This document shows, piece after piece, positions 26,001 through 35,000 of a stretch of 64,000 nt of DNA. The stretch's first letter is position 1. Every line of letters begins with the position of its first letter. Source of the DNA: Stercorarius parasiticus (lineage: Eukaryota; Chordata; Aves; Charadriiformes; Stercorariidae). The stretch spans positions 327,176 to 391,175 of the forward strand of contig VWZL01002554.1 of NCBI GenBank assembly GCA_013396915.1. The letters run 5' to 3'. The notes under the pieces are model-generated. The model was not told where the DNA came from. It was given only the letters and a program-made list of their open reading frames with translations, and did not search any database. The translations under genes and the position numbers were made by a program.

Positions 26001-26055
26001 TTACATCCCTTCTGCCTCTCAGTGTGAATGCTATTCTCGGAAGTGTACAGACTGA
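4942..26055 (+). CDS. VWF: von Willebrand factor, C-terminal nine coding exons (gene-level entry, 5' part outside window)
   Basis: VWF is a secreted multimeric glycoprotein of endothelium and platelets that tethers platelets to injured vessel wall and carries factor VIII. Nine exons join without a phase conflict: 4942-5052, 6979-7162, 8086-8126, 13095-13211, 16437-16535, 17924-18052, 19775-19814, 23949-24046 and 25867-26055. They total 1008 nt, giving 335 residues and a TGA. Every intron starts GT and ends AG. The peptide follows human VWF module by module: the CCGRC end of one VWC module with RGD at residues 28-30, two further VWC modules (about 38-120 and 120-240), then a CTCK cystine knot (about 244-335). 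The exon cuts fall where I recall the human cuts, so these are probably the equivalents of human exons 44-52. All upstream domains (D1-D4, A1-A3) are outside the window. Identification is very secure; exon numbering is inference. Confidence 0.97.
5053..6978 (+). other. VWF: VWF intron
   Basis: This is a 1.9 kb intron between the RGD exon and the next VWC exon. It contains only short chance open frames, for example around 6291-6677, which show no domain pattern. No repeat family is recognised. Confidence 0.85.
6979..7162 (+). CDS. VWF: VWF exon: VWC module (C5-like)
   Basis: The exon is 184 nt, starting in phase 0 and leaving one base (phase 1) at the donor G|GTAAGG. It begins V-G-T-E-W, matching the human VGSQW exon start, and carries NPCVINECV, a kept N-glycosylation sequon (NLS) and the module end CCPSCRC. 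Cysteine spacing is that of a VWC module. The open frame runs on into the intron to about 7434, but that extension loses all VWC character and is read-through. Confidence 0.97.
7163..8085 (+). other. VWF: VWF intron
   Basis: This is a 0.9 kb intron. It holds an A-rich simple tract with AAAAC units at about 7809-7847. Nothing else was recognised. Confidence 0.85.
8086..8126 (+). CDS. VWF: VWF short exon: start of next VWC module
   Basis: The exon is 41 nt. Its first two bases complete the split codon (G+TA, Val), followed by 13 codons ending in phase 0 at donor GGG|GTAAGA. The peptide ends LNGTVIG, as in the human counterpart, including the N-G-T glycosylation sequon. It is too short to be noticed by length alone; phase, splice sites and motif support it. 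Confidence 0.93.
8127..13094 (+). other. VWF: VWF intron
   Basis: At about 5.0 kb this is the largest VWF intron in the window. It is AT-rich. An imperfect alternating TG/CA tract lies at about 11331-11373. No coding exon or clear transposon was recognised. Confidence 0.85.
11331..11373. repeat. Imperfect TG/CA-rich alternating tract
   Basis: The tract is built from repeated ACATGCGTGT-type units and is mostly alternating purine and pyrimidine with two CG steps. It is a simple-sequence tract inside a VWF intron; no function is inferred. Confidence 0.7.
13095..13211 (+). CDS. VWF: VWF exon: VWC module (C6-like), central part
   Basis: The exon is 117 nt (39 codons), phase 0 at both ends, acceptor TGTTTCAG, donor ACA|GTAAGT. 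It carries the VWC core DQCTTCVCS and later [12 protein letters not shown], matching the human order VCTTCRC then LECRKTTCNPCP. All six expected cysteines are present. Confidence 0.97.
13212..16436 (+). other. VWF: VWF intron
   Basis: This is a 3.2 kb intron. It contains a strongly pyrimidine-rich stretch at about 15637-15850 (a T-run followed by a C-run and mixed T/C) and a T-run/A-run junction near 16349-16367. No exon or recognised transposon is present. Confidence 0.85.
15637..15850. repeat. Pyrimidine-rich low-complexity tract
   Basis: The + strand is dominated by T and C, starting with a run of about 20 T followed by C. This is a low-complexity tract in a VWF intron, with no coding potential. 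Confidence 0.6.
16437..16535 (+). CDS. VWF: VWF exon: VWC module end and linker
   Basis: The exon is 99 nt (33 codons), phase 0 at both ends, acceptor CTTCTAG, donor CAG|GTAAGT. It encodes the module-closing pattern [10 protein letters not shown] followed by IRLRDGRL, parallel to human CCGRCLPTAC and IQLRGGQ. The glycosylation sequon that I recall just before CCGRC in human (NNT) is absent here, replaced by residues around E-I-P-G. Confidence 0.95.
16536..17923 (+). other. VWF: VWF intron containing a CR1 fragment
   Basis: This is a 1.4 kb intron. Most of its middle is the CR1 fragment at 17040-17482. A TACATA/TATA-rich tract follows at about 17551-17580. Confidence 0.85.
17040..17482 (+). 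mobile_element. CR1 LINE, 5'-truncated 3' end, sense to VWF
   Basis: The segment carries the typical avian CR1 3' region. A remnant of the ORF2 C-terminus is readable at 17265-17400, with the hallmark run [18 protein letters not shown] followed by SPSLEVFK. It ends with the characteristic ATGATTCTAT-type 3' repeat at about 17467-17482. The endonuclease and most of the reverse transcriptase are missing, as is usual for 5'-truncated CR1 insertions. It is a fossil, not an active element. The 5' border is approximate. Confidence 0.93.
17924..18052 (+). CDS. VWF: VWF exon: final linker region before the cystine knot
   Basis: The exon is 129 nt (43 codons), phase 0 at both ends, acceptor CTTTACAG, donor GGA|GTAAGT. 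It is one of the best conserved exons: [17 protein letters not shown] and then [16 protein letters not shown] parallel the human sequence closely. Four cysteines are present in the expected places. Confidence 0.97.
18053..19774 (+). other. VWF: VWF intron
   Basis: This is a 1.7 kb AT-rich intron. It contains a short tandem duplication of CTGTATTTGAA at about 18179-18200 and an AAACC-type A-rich tract at about 18999-19026. No other feature was recognised. Confidence 0.85.
19775..19814 (+). CDS. VWF: VWF short exon before the cystine knot
   Basis: The exon is 40 nt: 13 codons plus one base of a split Cys codon, acceptor TTTTTTAG, donor T|GTAAGT. The peptide [13 protein letters not shown] matches human GKIMKIPGTCCDT. 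The split T+GT codon restores the conserved cysteine of CCDTC when joined to 23949. Confidence 0.95.
19815..23948 (+). other. VWF: VWF intron
   Basis: This is a 4.1 kb intron. A short tandem duplication of ACTGCAGTTAACAGA lies at about 22716-22749. T-rich DNA (about 23921-23938) precedes the next acceptor. No exon or known transposon was recognised. Confidence 0.85.
23949..24046 (+). CDS. VWF: VWF exon: first half of C-terminal cystine knot (CTCK)
   Basis: The exon is 98 nt. Two bases complete the split Cys codon, then 32 codons end in phase 0 at donor GAG|GTAAAT. It encodes the first cysteines of the CTCK domain (VEC, NGC, SHC) with [12 protein letters not shown] parallel to human TARLQYVKVGSC. 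A second GT site, GTAAGT at 24155, lies 108 nt downstream in an uninterrupted open frame; see findings. Confidence 0.96.
24047..25866 (+). other. VWF: Last VWF intron
   Basis: This is a 1.8 kb intron. Its first 108 nt are open in the VWF frame and end at a strong GTAAGT. They also contain a polypyrimidine-AG acceptor-like site ending at 24120. The rest has an A-run at about 25083-25094 and nothing else recognised. Confidence 0.8.
25867..26055 (+). CDS. VWF: VWF terminal exon: second half of cystine knot and stop
   Basis: The exon is 189 nt: 62 codons and TGA at 26053-26055, acceptor CATTCAG. It starts GKC as in human and holds CSCC, the kept glycosylation sequon N-G-T after RCA, then CECYSRKC near the end. 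Together with the preceding exon the CTCK domain has all 11 cysteines expected from human VWF, including those equivalent to the inter-chain cysteines that form tail-to-tail dimers in the endoplasmic reticulum. The domain therefore looks intact. Confidence 0.98.
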   Translation, partial: GKCRSNTRYSVQTGKWEDLCSCCTATQTTIVTIPLRCANGTVVQHYIPSASQCECYSRKCTD

Positions 26056-26212
26056 ATATTTCCAGGAAGCCCAGTTGTGTAATCTCAAGTTTTATGATGA
26101 AGGAACTTTACAGTGCAGGCCTCACTTTCCCTCTGTAGACCACTTTATCCAGTAGAATCCCAACTAACTAATTGTATCAACATAGCAAACAATAAAACTT
26201 ACTAGCACAATG
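26056..26212 (+). other. VWF: VWF 3' untranslated region
   Basis: A short 3' UTR of about 155 nt runs from the stop codon to the predicted cleavage point, roughly 15 nt after the poly(A) signal. T-rich and GT-rich DNA follows at 26217-26245, as expected of a downstream element. The exact cleavage base is not determinable by eye. Confidence 0.75.
26191..26196 (+). promoter_or_regulatory. Poly(A) signal AATAAA of VWF
   Basis: A canonical hexamer lies 136 nt after the VWF stop codon, with a GT/T-rich stretch downstream. It is the first AATAAA after the stop. Confidence 0.85.
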
Positions 26213-27818
26213 GAGCATTTTTTGATTATTCTTTGGTTGTTTATAGATAAGATATTGCAGATTGTATTGTTCTCTTTCATCTTCACCAGGTAAAGTAATT
26301 CACATTATTTAAAATACAAAAAAAAAAGCAAACCCACAACACAGTAACAGAAATAATTGCTTCTACTTAAAGAACATATCCCAAAGCATTTAGCATTGTC
26401 TTCAGAGACTTTACATTTGCATTCCCCACTTCAGACCTCAGTGACACACTATGGAGTTTTAGGGTTTTAGTCTTTTTTTTCCCCACCTGTCAGGGAGTAC
26501 AGAAATTATGGCATAAGGCTTCATAGTAAGAGGGTCATGTTCTTGGTACACAAACAATACTGGATATGTCTCAGACAACCAAATATATTTCTGCAATGCA
26601 TAGACATGTTCCTCCTGAAGCTGAACGCAAAGAAATTGTGTGCTGAGGACAGGCTCTGTGACTTCTGCAAGTCCTCAGTACTTGTGAATGGGGCTGAGGG
26701 ATAGCTCTTACCTATTTATTTGGCACTTACACATATCAATTGAAGAGACGGCTCATGAATAATTTCCCTTATTTCCAAATACCAGAACTTCGTCTGTGGC
26801 ATTAGCTACAGAAGTTAGAGTTCTTTCCAATTCAGAATTGTCAGTGGCAGGTTTAACTTAGTTACTGCTGCCAGGGATAAATTTAGCAGAATTTAAACTC
26901 CACTTGGTTTGGTCAGGATATGGAAATCAAAAGGCAACCAGAGGGTTGTTGATCCTGGTGGAATACAGTGCCAGTCAAGCAGTTTCACTGGGAAGTGCTA
27001 ATTTCTTAAAAATACGAGAGAGGGAAAACTGTTCATTATATTTGCCGTTTTGAAAGACAAGAAATATTTAAACTTCTCATTCAATTTACTTCTTTAAAAA
27101 AGTATATATGTAAATCAGCTATATACACCTCCTATTGATATAAAAATAAACCAACCACCCCAAACTTTCCATATGTCTGTGACAGAATCACTAAGGCTTA
27201 AGAATAGGGTATGGGTGAAAAAAATCATGGTTTCTCCAGCTCTAGTAGAAGTCAACCAGTGAAAAGCATATATAGAAGTGCTGAAGGGTAAGAGTGCTCC
27301 TGAGAAGCCTAGCAGAAAAGGTCAGGAAATCAGGTTATCCTCGTGCAGTTTTTAGGTTGGCATTTGTAGAAATGGAAGGCATTTCAGAAGACATTGTCAC
27401 CATTGTCCCTGGGTCACAGGGAGGAAAGTTTTGAGATGAAGAGCTATTGCTTCTCACATGAATGCCAATGTGACATTATTAAATGGGTCAAAACACCTCC
27501 CCATCTGCATGAATGGCTCCCTTTGGGAGCAAACAAAAACTCCCTCTGTGCTTTCAACTAGAAAGGCAAGTTGTATTCCTTTTTGAGAGGAATCAGGCAG
27601 ATCCCTTCTTCATATCTTTTGCCATTCAGCTGTGGATTCAACACATATTGAATTGTAGGCCCTTTTTTCCCTTACTGTTATTTATTCAAGACACCTCTAT
27701 TGCTGGATAGTGCTAGGAGAAGCTCAGGGCTTTCTATGCATCTCTGTTTCTTCTGCTACGGGACCACAAAAACCCCAGGGAGGGAAACCAAATTTTAATT
27801 GATCCCAGTCCCACTTAC

Positions 27819-27981
27819 TGCAGTAGGTCTCTGTCACCAGCTTTCCTCCATCCTCGCACTAGTTCCTTGTAGCTGGCTCTGGATATTAAGCTCCCCGACA
27901 GATGGATTTGGGTGGCCCAGGTAATCAACTGCACAGCAGCTCATGCTGAAGCTGCAAATAAGCAACACCTGGAACAGCAGC
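27819..27981 (-). other. Exon-like segment B (minus strand)
   Basis: On the - strand a strong acceptor (TCTCTTTCATGTTGCAG) opens a 163-nt segment that closes with a consensus donor GTAAGT. The frame in phase with segment A is open for about 48 codons, starting LLFQVLLICSFSMSCC, then meets a TGA 15 bases before the donor. Good splice signals with stops just before the donors would fit a non-coding transcript or a decayed gene equally well. Confidence 0.18.
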
Positions 27982-28104
27982 CTGCAACATGAAAGAGACC
28001 CAGAGAAAAGGAGTGGATAGAGGGTAAAAGGCAATGTCTTACTCTTCCCCTTATCATCGCTGGACTGCCCCTTTGTTTCCATTGGTGCCCTCACCCAGAC
28101 TGAC

Positions 28105-28270
28105 CTTTCTTAGCTCATGAAAGCTGACAGCATTGCAGCTAAGGCTTCAGGGCTGCAGACAGATCTTCTAATCAGATAATTGTATAAGTAAGGGACCAGC
28201 TTATTGGCATAGGGAGCACACACAGGAGCATCCACAGGGGCAGAGATGGAACCACAGTTTTCTGGAGCTT
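28105..28270 (-). other. Exon-like segment A (minus strand), unknown protein with in-frame stop
   Basis: On the - strand a good acceptor (TGTCTGTTTTTCAG) is followed by 52 open codons after the split codon and a TAA at 28110-28112, five bases before a donor-like AAG|GTCAGT. The open frame contains four cysteines and the run LVPYLYNYLIRRSVCSPEA. If it is a terminal coding exon, the TAA is the stop. If the donor is used, the frame continues in phase into segment B, so the TAA would be an inactivating change. No protein family is recognised. Confidence 0.22.
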
Positions 28271-29311
28271 CTGAAAAACAGACACACGCAGCAACAAAGT
28301 GGATGGACAGTTCTGCCCAACAAACAGGCAAGCATTCCTGCTTTCATCACTTCTACCTCAATTAACAAGAAATATCTTGTGGAGTTAAGTGTCTCAAGAG
28401 AGAAAAATACTCAAATAAAGATACTGGCTTTCATAGTAGAGCAATTAGTATTTTTTCCTAAGGAGTTCCAGATTAGTTATTGGAAAACTGCTTGGTTATA
28501 AGATCAAATTCAGAGCAGAAGTAGCTCAGTGTGATTGGATAAACAGAACTGTATTAAGACTTTACACCGCTTCAAGAACACATCTCACACAGTGTGGTTT
28601 TCTTCGCCTTCCCTGGTTGCAATTTTGCTTTCAGGCACCCATGCCAGTGCATTGACTGAAGTGGGTGTGCAATACTTCCCATGAGAACTTATTGGTTTTT
28701 CTTACAGAATAGAGTTCTGTGGACTTCTGTATGGTCTATATGTTATTATTCAGGCCTGGCTAGCACCTATATATTCCAAGCAAAGACAAGGCCCTCTTGT
28801 GATCAAGGCCAGAAGGAGCTTCTTCCTTGAAAATCCTGTCATAGAAACAGACAAGCAGGAAAGAGCAAGAGAAAGGGAATATTATGACATCTCCCTTAAC
28901 AGACTGAGAAGGTACATACATTTTTCACCTTGACCTGCTGGCATGAGAATCAAACCTTTTCAGGCAGCCTGCCCCAAAAGAGCTGTCTTTCATCTAAGGC
29001 TTTAATGGTGCCAGTAAGGCAATGGGCTCAGACTTCCTCCATGCCTTTCACACAGCCCGGTTCCATTTAATGCAACTCTGCTGTTTTCAGAAGCAGTCTT
29101 CCCTAGCAGAAGTGAAGAACGTAATCAAGCCTATATTCAAGCACCTGCTTAGTAGAGAGCTGTGTATTCTATGAGTGCTGGTGTGCCCTCACATCAGACA
29201 GCGCTGTACTTCAGACTGCTTTATTGACATTCACCAGCAGAGTCCAGGCTTTGAGGAACATTGTTTTTCAACTTGTACGTACTGCTTGTTTTGAGCTATC
29301 CTAGTCTTTAC

Positions 29312-29375
29312 CTTTCTGCCAACGATTCAGAAGGCGTTCCACCACTTCAGAAGACCAGCTGTATCGTTGAGCATG
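29312..29375 (-). other. Exon-like segment C (minus strand), unknown protein
   Basis: Read on the - strand, this 64-nt segment follows an acceptor CCTGTAG, has 21 open codons plus one base, and ends at donor AAAG|GTAAAG. The peptide includes WSSEVVERLLNRWQK, an amphipathic, protein-like run. Its leftover G would join the first two bases of segment A to give GAA (Glu), so the two segments are in phase. I recognise no family. It could be a real exon of an unannotated gene, a pseudogene remnant, or chance; the short length means chance is quite possible. Confidence 0.2.
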
Positions 29376-32018
29376 CTACAGGATAGATTTACAGGAGCAT
29401 TAAATGGATTTGGGGAGGAGTCTTATATAACTTCTTAATTATTAAAAGCATCTGATCTCTCTGATAAATTTTACAGACTTACAAGCACCATTCCTCTACA
29501 GCAGGTGAAACACAATGTAGTATATTGGTATTATTTGTCTCAGCTCTGCATTATCAGCTAAGCCCATACCCAGGTGCCTCAGGAAACATAGCGATGCCAA
29601 GCTATGATTTTCTCCATTGGAAAGTAGCCTTAAAAATAGACTACAGACTCAGTTCCATTTTAACCAGATGGATATTGCTTCCTATCATATTGCCTCCTGT
29701 GTATATTATTTATTACCTCAGCTAACTGTATTACCTGTAACGGACCCATCCTTATGTCTTATAGGAGCTAGTAATTTGAACCCGTGCAGGTAGACCTTTG
29801 TGTCCACAGGGATTCCAGCAGGACCTGGCTCTACATTCCTACACTATTCCAAAATTAGTGGGTATGCCTTTCTGTTTTATCATTTACTTGGTGCAGCATA
29901 TAACGTGGATATAAAATAGCATAATTTTAAGCAAGTTTTCATTCCCCTCTCCTAGAAATACGTGTATACAAAGCAGTAGGTTTGCTCCGTGTCCAGGGAG
30001 CAGATTAATTGGTTACAAAACATCAAGGCAAAAAGCAGTTCAACAGTTGCTTTCCTTGGAGTATTCTCTGCCCCACTTTGCTTGGAGCTCTGTGTCATTG
30101 CACCATTGCCCTGTACAAAGTAAGCATGAACATTGGGATCTGTGTAACTGTGGACACTTCAGCAAAGCAATCAAGCAAAGAGCAATTAATTTGTTCAAAG
30201 GGATGGGGTGGTTATGCAATCAAAAAAAATTACAGGCCTCAAAACTTGTATGCGTGGGCTAGTGTGCAAACAAAAGCCTATATGAAGTAGCATCCCCCCT
30301 ACTAGAGAACTTACATGCAGCAACTGAGAATACTTTTTTTAAATTTTTTTTTTATTTGTGTGATCTAATAGTTTTTAGTCTAATCAGTCCAGAAGCTGTG
30401 GCATCCAGGTTGTTCCGTGTTTTGTAACTGAAAGCAGTTCTGAGATTAACATACTAGCAGGGTAAGAAGAACGACTATTTGATACCTGTTGATACATTAC
30501 TTCGAAATTAGGAATTGCCATTCCAAAGGAGGAACTAAGAAGAGTAGGGCGATTTAACTTTCCCTGTCTGAAGACATTATTCTATGTGAATAGAAAAGTA
30601 ATTATTAAAAAAGTATTCTGTAACATTTAAAGTACTCACCTTCCCTGTATGCATAAAGAGCCTAATCATTACTTTTCCCCTTTTGTCAGGGGTAAATCAT
30701 GGTGCAGAAAAGTTTGACTGACCTGTATAAAGCCATTCAAGATGGAGTCTGGGGTCCTAACTCCTCTCCTTTTTAAGTAAAACCAGGCATACAGCATTAA
30801 TGTAGGTTACACATAAAATTCCTCATATGGCACTTCAGTTGAGCTGAAATAAACAGATGAACACAGTCATCTAATTTAATCTCATTCTCTTTGGTCTGAC
30901 TATAGTAATTTCTTTAAAAGGGAAACTACCTCGTGACAATTTGTCCAGAGTTTAAAGCAGCATGTGTATTTCTTAGCCTTGCTGGGAAAGTTTTACAGCA
31001 CCCAGCCCAAGTTTTGGGACACAACAGCCACACTGGTCCCTGTATAAACTCAGTATCTTTGATAGCCGCAGTACATCAGTACATCTCTCTGTGATATAGA
31101 AAACTGCTATTCTTGCTGGTCATGACACAGTGCGCGATCCTAATTCACAAGCTAGTAGAAACAGTGTACTTTATTCAGTCACTGAGTAAATCCATTTCCC
31201 CCTCTCACTCTAGTGAAACTCTTGTAGTATCCTAAATGATAGGCTAAAAGAAGAAAAAGATTTACATTCCAAATAATCACACCTCCCTCCAATTATCATT
31301 AGCAAATAGAAGTCCTTTCTCAGATGGTATTAGTCATCGAGAACTTTTCTTCCCAATACATTGCTTAAATAATAAGGTTGCAGGCTAAGCAGGATCCATC
31401 ACCTGTTCTGATTAGACAGCTGATTACAAGATAATCCCCTGAATATTTCATGCAGGAATGACAGTGCTGCATCCAGGCAGTAAGGTAACTTGAGTAGTTG
31501 AGATAGAGCCTTATAAAAAGGTTTCTGCACTTACCTCCTACCTGGAAGCACTGTCAAGCTTTGCAGATATAAAGACACTCTTCCCCACAGAAACCACCTC
31601 CAAGATAGTCTAATCCTTGAATAATAGCTTTTGGGACAGAGCTGGCTGGTTTTGCATTAGCTTTTTTCTTCCTTTCCTCTACTGCCTTCTGGGGACTTAG
31701 GACAAGACATGTCTCTTGTTACGTTGCTTGTTGAGGCATTATGGAGCTGAAGTTCCAGCAGAGAAATGCCATGGCCTCTCAGGTCATGGGAGTTTTTCCT
31801 TGTCCCCTCTCTTTCCTCCATGATAGTAATCACCAAAACAGAAGGTCTCGCTAATTAGCTTCAGTTTGTGGTTTGCTTACAGCAGGATCAAGCCAGGATG
31901 GAAATAGCTGCTAGTGCTGTTCACTACTTAAGCCAGTGCAGAAGCAGATTGTGCATACGATCAGCATAGCCACATCCTATTAGCACTGACGCAACTTCCA
32001 GCCAAACCTCCAGGCAAC

Positions 32019-32037
32019 ATGGAAACGCACACACACG
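32019..32037 (+). CDS. ANO2: ANO2 first coding exon (6 codons plus one base)
   Basis: The ATG at 32019 has a good start context (A at -3, G at +4). It encodes M-E-T-H-T-H and leaves a G before a consensus donor GTAAGT. Joined to 38988, the split codon is GAC (Asp), so the start reads METHTHD then FPL; human ANO2 starts with a similarly short exon and MATPGPRD then IPL. Upstream in the same frame no other ATG occurs before a TAA at 31929-31931. The transcription start and 5' UTR limits cannot be fixed. A distal alternative first exon remains possible. Confidence 0.7.
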
Positions 32038-35000
32038 GTAAGTTTATTCTCTCCTTCATTGTTAATTGCTGCCTATGAAGTTGAATAGGTGGGAAGGGGG
32101 TGGGGAACAGAGAAAGGAATACTTTGAAAGGACTTATCTGTCTTCTTTCAGGAAATTTTCAAAAAAGCAAATAAAAAAAGAAAAATCTGTGGCCCAGGTT
32201 ACACGCAGACAGCTCAGAGATAAAACATGCAGAGTTCATTTCTTCTGAAGCCTCGGGAGTGCAGCTGTGGGTCAGCGTTGTGATCGTTGTGGAAAAGACA
32301 ATCACTAGGCAAATGTCTTGTGCTGGATTCTGCTGTTTCCATCTGCATTTGCCTTATTGCAATGCAACTGGGGGGAATGAGCAATATCCTTTTTCAGAAG
32401 ACAATGGGCTGCAGTGAGCTTTCAGTTCCCATATGCAAGGAACAAATCTGCTCAGTGCATAAAACCTTTGTGTTTGAGTTCCCAGTGTACAAGCTTACAA
32501 TAATGTTCAGGGCTGATACTGTGTCACTATTACTTTACTGCTACAGTCAAAAGCTCTGCGGTTCTTTTCACATAATCTCATTGTTTCTGGGGCCGCAGCT
32601 CTGCTATGAACTCCAAACTATGTTGCACCTCACTGACTTCTGCTATTTCTGTGCTTTCCCATCCAGCCTCCTTCCTAAAATTATTTGTATATCAGACCAC
32701 AGTGTGCAAAGAGTCATTAGATTTAATGCCTACTGCTGATCTTTGCTGAGTTATTCCAGTGTCCTTTTTCTATCTCTGGACCTTCACTGTTGGACTTAGT
32801 CCTGATATATGTTCTATGTCAGAAAAATCAGGTATTTTCAGTAATATTTACATGTAAAGTAAAATTGGGGAAAAAAACCCCAAAACCAACAGGAGGGGAG
32901 TCTGTAAAGTTATATTCACAGTTGTGTTATATAGATATAGCTCCATTAATTCTTCAGGTAATGTAAATATTCATAAGGCATCTCAGGTTTTTGTGTTTTG
33001 TACTGTGTGGTTCCCACACTTATCTCCACAGCTCTACTCTGTTCCCTTCATTCTTGACCGTTCAGGTTCATAGTCTTCCACCCTTTAAGAGACTCTTTGT
33101 CTCATGGTATGTGCCAGAGGTGAATGAGCATCTCCATTAACTGAGGTACATTCTTCCCGCTCCTAATGTTGGAGGTGAGGGCTCCTGTGTACAAGGTTCT
33201 AACCAAAGGAGAACAATCAAAGGTTTTTACATTTGTGTCTGTGACCATAGATATTCAGGTCAGTCAAAGCCAGCAAGGAGCCGTGCTCCCCCTTGCCTGC
33301 CCCGTCTGTTTGAGGTGCTGCAATGCTGTTGTTCAGGGGCAGACTGTGAGGGCCCAGAGTGCATCCCCCTTCTAGGCGTTTAGTTGGCCATATTAAAGAG
33401 TTTAGCTGGCTGAGTCCAAGGCCAGCTCCTTCACCAACCAGAGCTGTTTTGAAGAAAGCTCAAGTGAGCTACCCTCCCTTCCCTTGGGAGTTTCTTTTCA
33501 GATAAGGCTTTACTGCTCGCCCCTGCCTGTGTTACACTGCAGCTGAGCTACATCTGCATCAGGTCTCGGACCTTTGCCAGTTTGGCTCTGACTTGGACCC
33601 AGAGGCTCTGCTTCCCAGCTTGACCTCGGACCTGCCTTGTCACTGGGGAATCACTGAGCTGTGTCCAACCCTGACCACTGTTTCCAGCGCTGACCCTGAC
33701 CTGGACTTGCTGCTCTGCATCTGGTCTTCTTGTCAGTGGGATCACTGTGCCCTATCATGCTCTGCTCCAGGCTCACCTTTCCCTGTGGAGCTGATGGCCA
33801 CGGGCCTCCTTTTCCCTAAAATGATTGTAAATGGATTGTTATTATCCTTTGTGTCAGCGACTTTTACTTTAAAGAATCAGTGAATATGCATTCACACAAA
33901 GGGCCAGAGGGTTATGGACAAGCCTCTCTGTTTACCGCATATTAACAGCTTCCTGAATCATTGTAGTCTCCAAGTGCATGGTGATATGGGAAGAAGGTCA
34001 GCTTGTGCCAGAATTACTTCTTGAGCACAGCTCCACCAAACTCATCACAGCTGCAGCAGAGTGTGATTTCCTCCACTGTGTCTTCAAGACTACCATTAGT
34101 GCCTTTTAAGAATCATAGGAATTAAAGACGGACAAGGCTTTTTGATTGTCTCTAATGCTCTCTAACGCAGCATGGCACAAATTAAAGCAAATTTATGGTT
34201 AGAGGCATGAAGCCTACCATGAAGTGGAGGAACTTAGAGGAAGCTTCTGGGAAATGGAAGTATAGGTGTGGCTTGGAGGAAGTAACAAGGTTTAAGACAA
34301 CACCAGAGATGGAACAGTCCTGCTAAAGCTTAAGATAGGTAGCACAGTCACATGCAATTCCCTGACTACTTTCCGTCTTCATCACATTGTCCTAGCCATA
34401 TGCCCTGGGCTAGCAGACCTCCTGGGGAATGAAACTGGGGATGCAACCAAAGGGACAAAGAAGTGGAGCTAGAAGTAGAAAACATAATTTTTTTCAGGTT
34501 TGCCACTTCCTACTTGTTCCCCCACAGCTGAGTTTCCACCAAGAGACACGAGATCCAAATTTGCAGCCTGTGGTTTGAGTCCTCGTACAGTACCTTTCAG
34601 ATTGCAGATGGGAAGGGAAAAACCACCTATGAGAAGTCCTGAGTAATGCCTTTGACAGCCTGGGTGCATCTGCCTGTCTGGACCCCATTCCAACATTCAG
34701 TTTGAAATGCCACATCCTGAGCCTCCAGGACACTCAGCAAGGAGATGCTCTGAGTAGGAATCAGTATCTCAGTTGTGTCCCTTTACATTTGGCTGTACTT
34801 AACACTGCTTCCTCTTTCCTTCCCAGCCTCCAGAATATGACCAGAGAAGAAATACTCTTTACAGAGGGAACTGTCTAATGTTGAGTTTAGTTATGGGACT
34901 GATTTCAGTAGAAGCAGCTAAGTAGTAGGGGACCAAACATCTAAATAGTTCTTAAACCATTCTGAAGAAAGAAATATCAGATATCTGAAATCTAAAGGTC

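Larger units (their letters stand above)
26213..31930. other. VWF-ANO2 intergenic region
   Basis: About 5.7 kb lies between the VWF poly(A) site and the ANO2 first-exon region. No known protein is recognised. The - strand contains exon-like segments at 27819-27981, 28105-28270 and 29312-29375, listed separately with low confidence. Strong isolated - strand donor-like sites also occur near 31532 and 30639. The ANO2 promoter should lie at the right-hand end, but no CpG island or clear TATA box is visible there. Confidence 0.7.

Noticed and set aside
28709..28830. Plus-strand exon after a good acceptor (TTTTTCTTACAG) in the intergenic region
   Set aside because: About 39 open codons with no recognisable pattern and no convincing donor in phase.
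32287..32739. 150-codon open frame in ANO2 intron 1
   Set aside because: Cys-rich but irregular, no signal peptide or domain pattern, no promoter or splice context; taken as chance.
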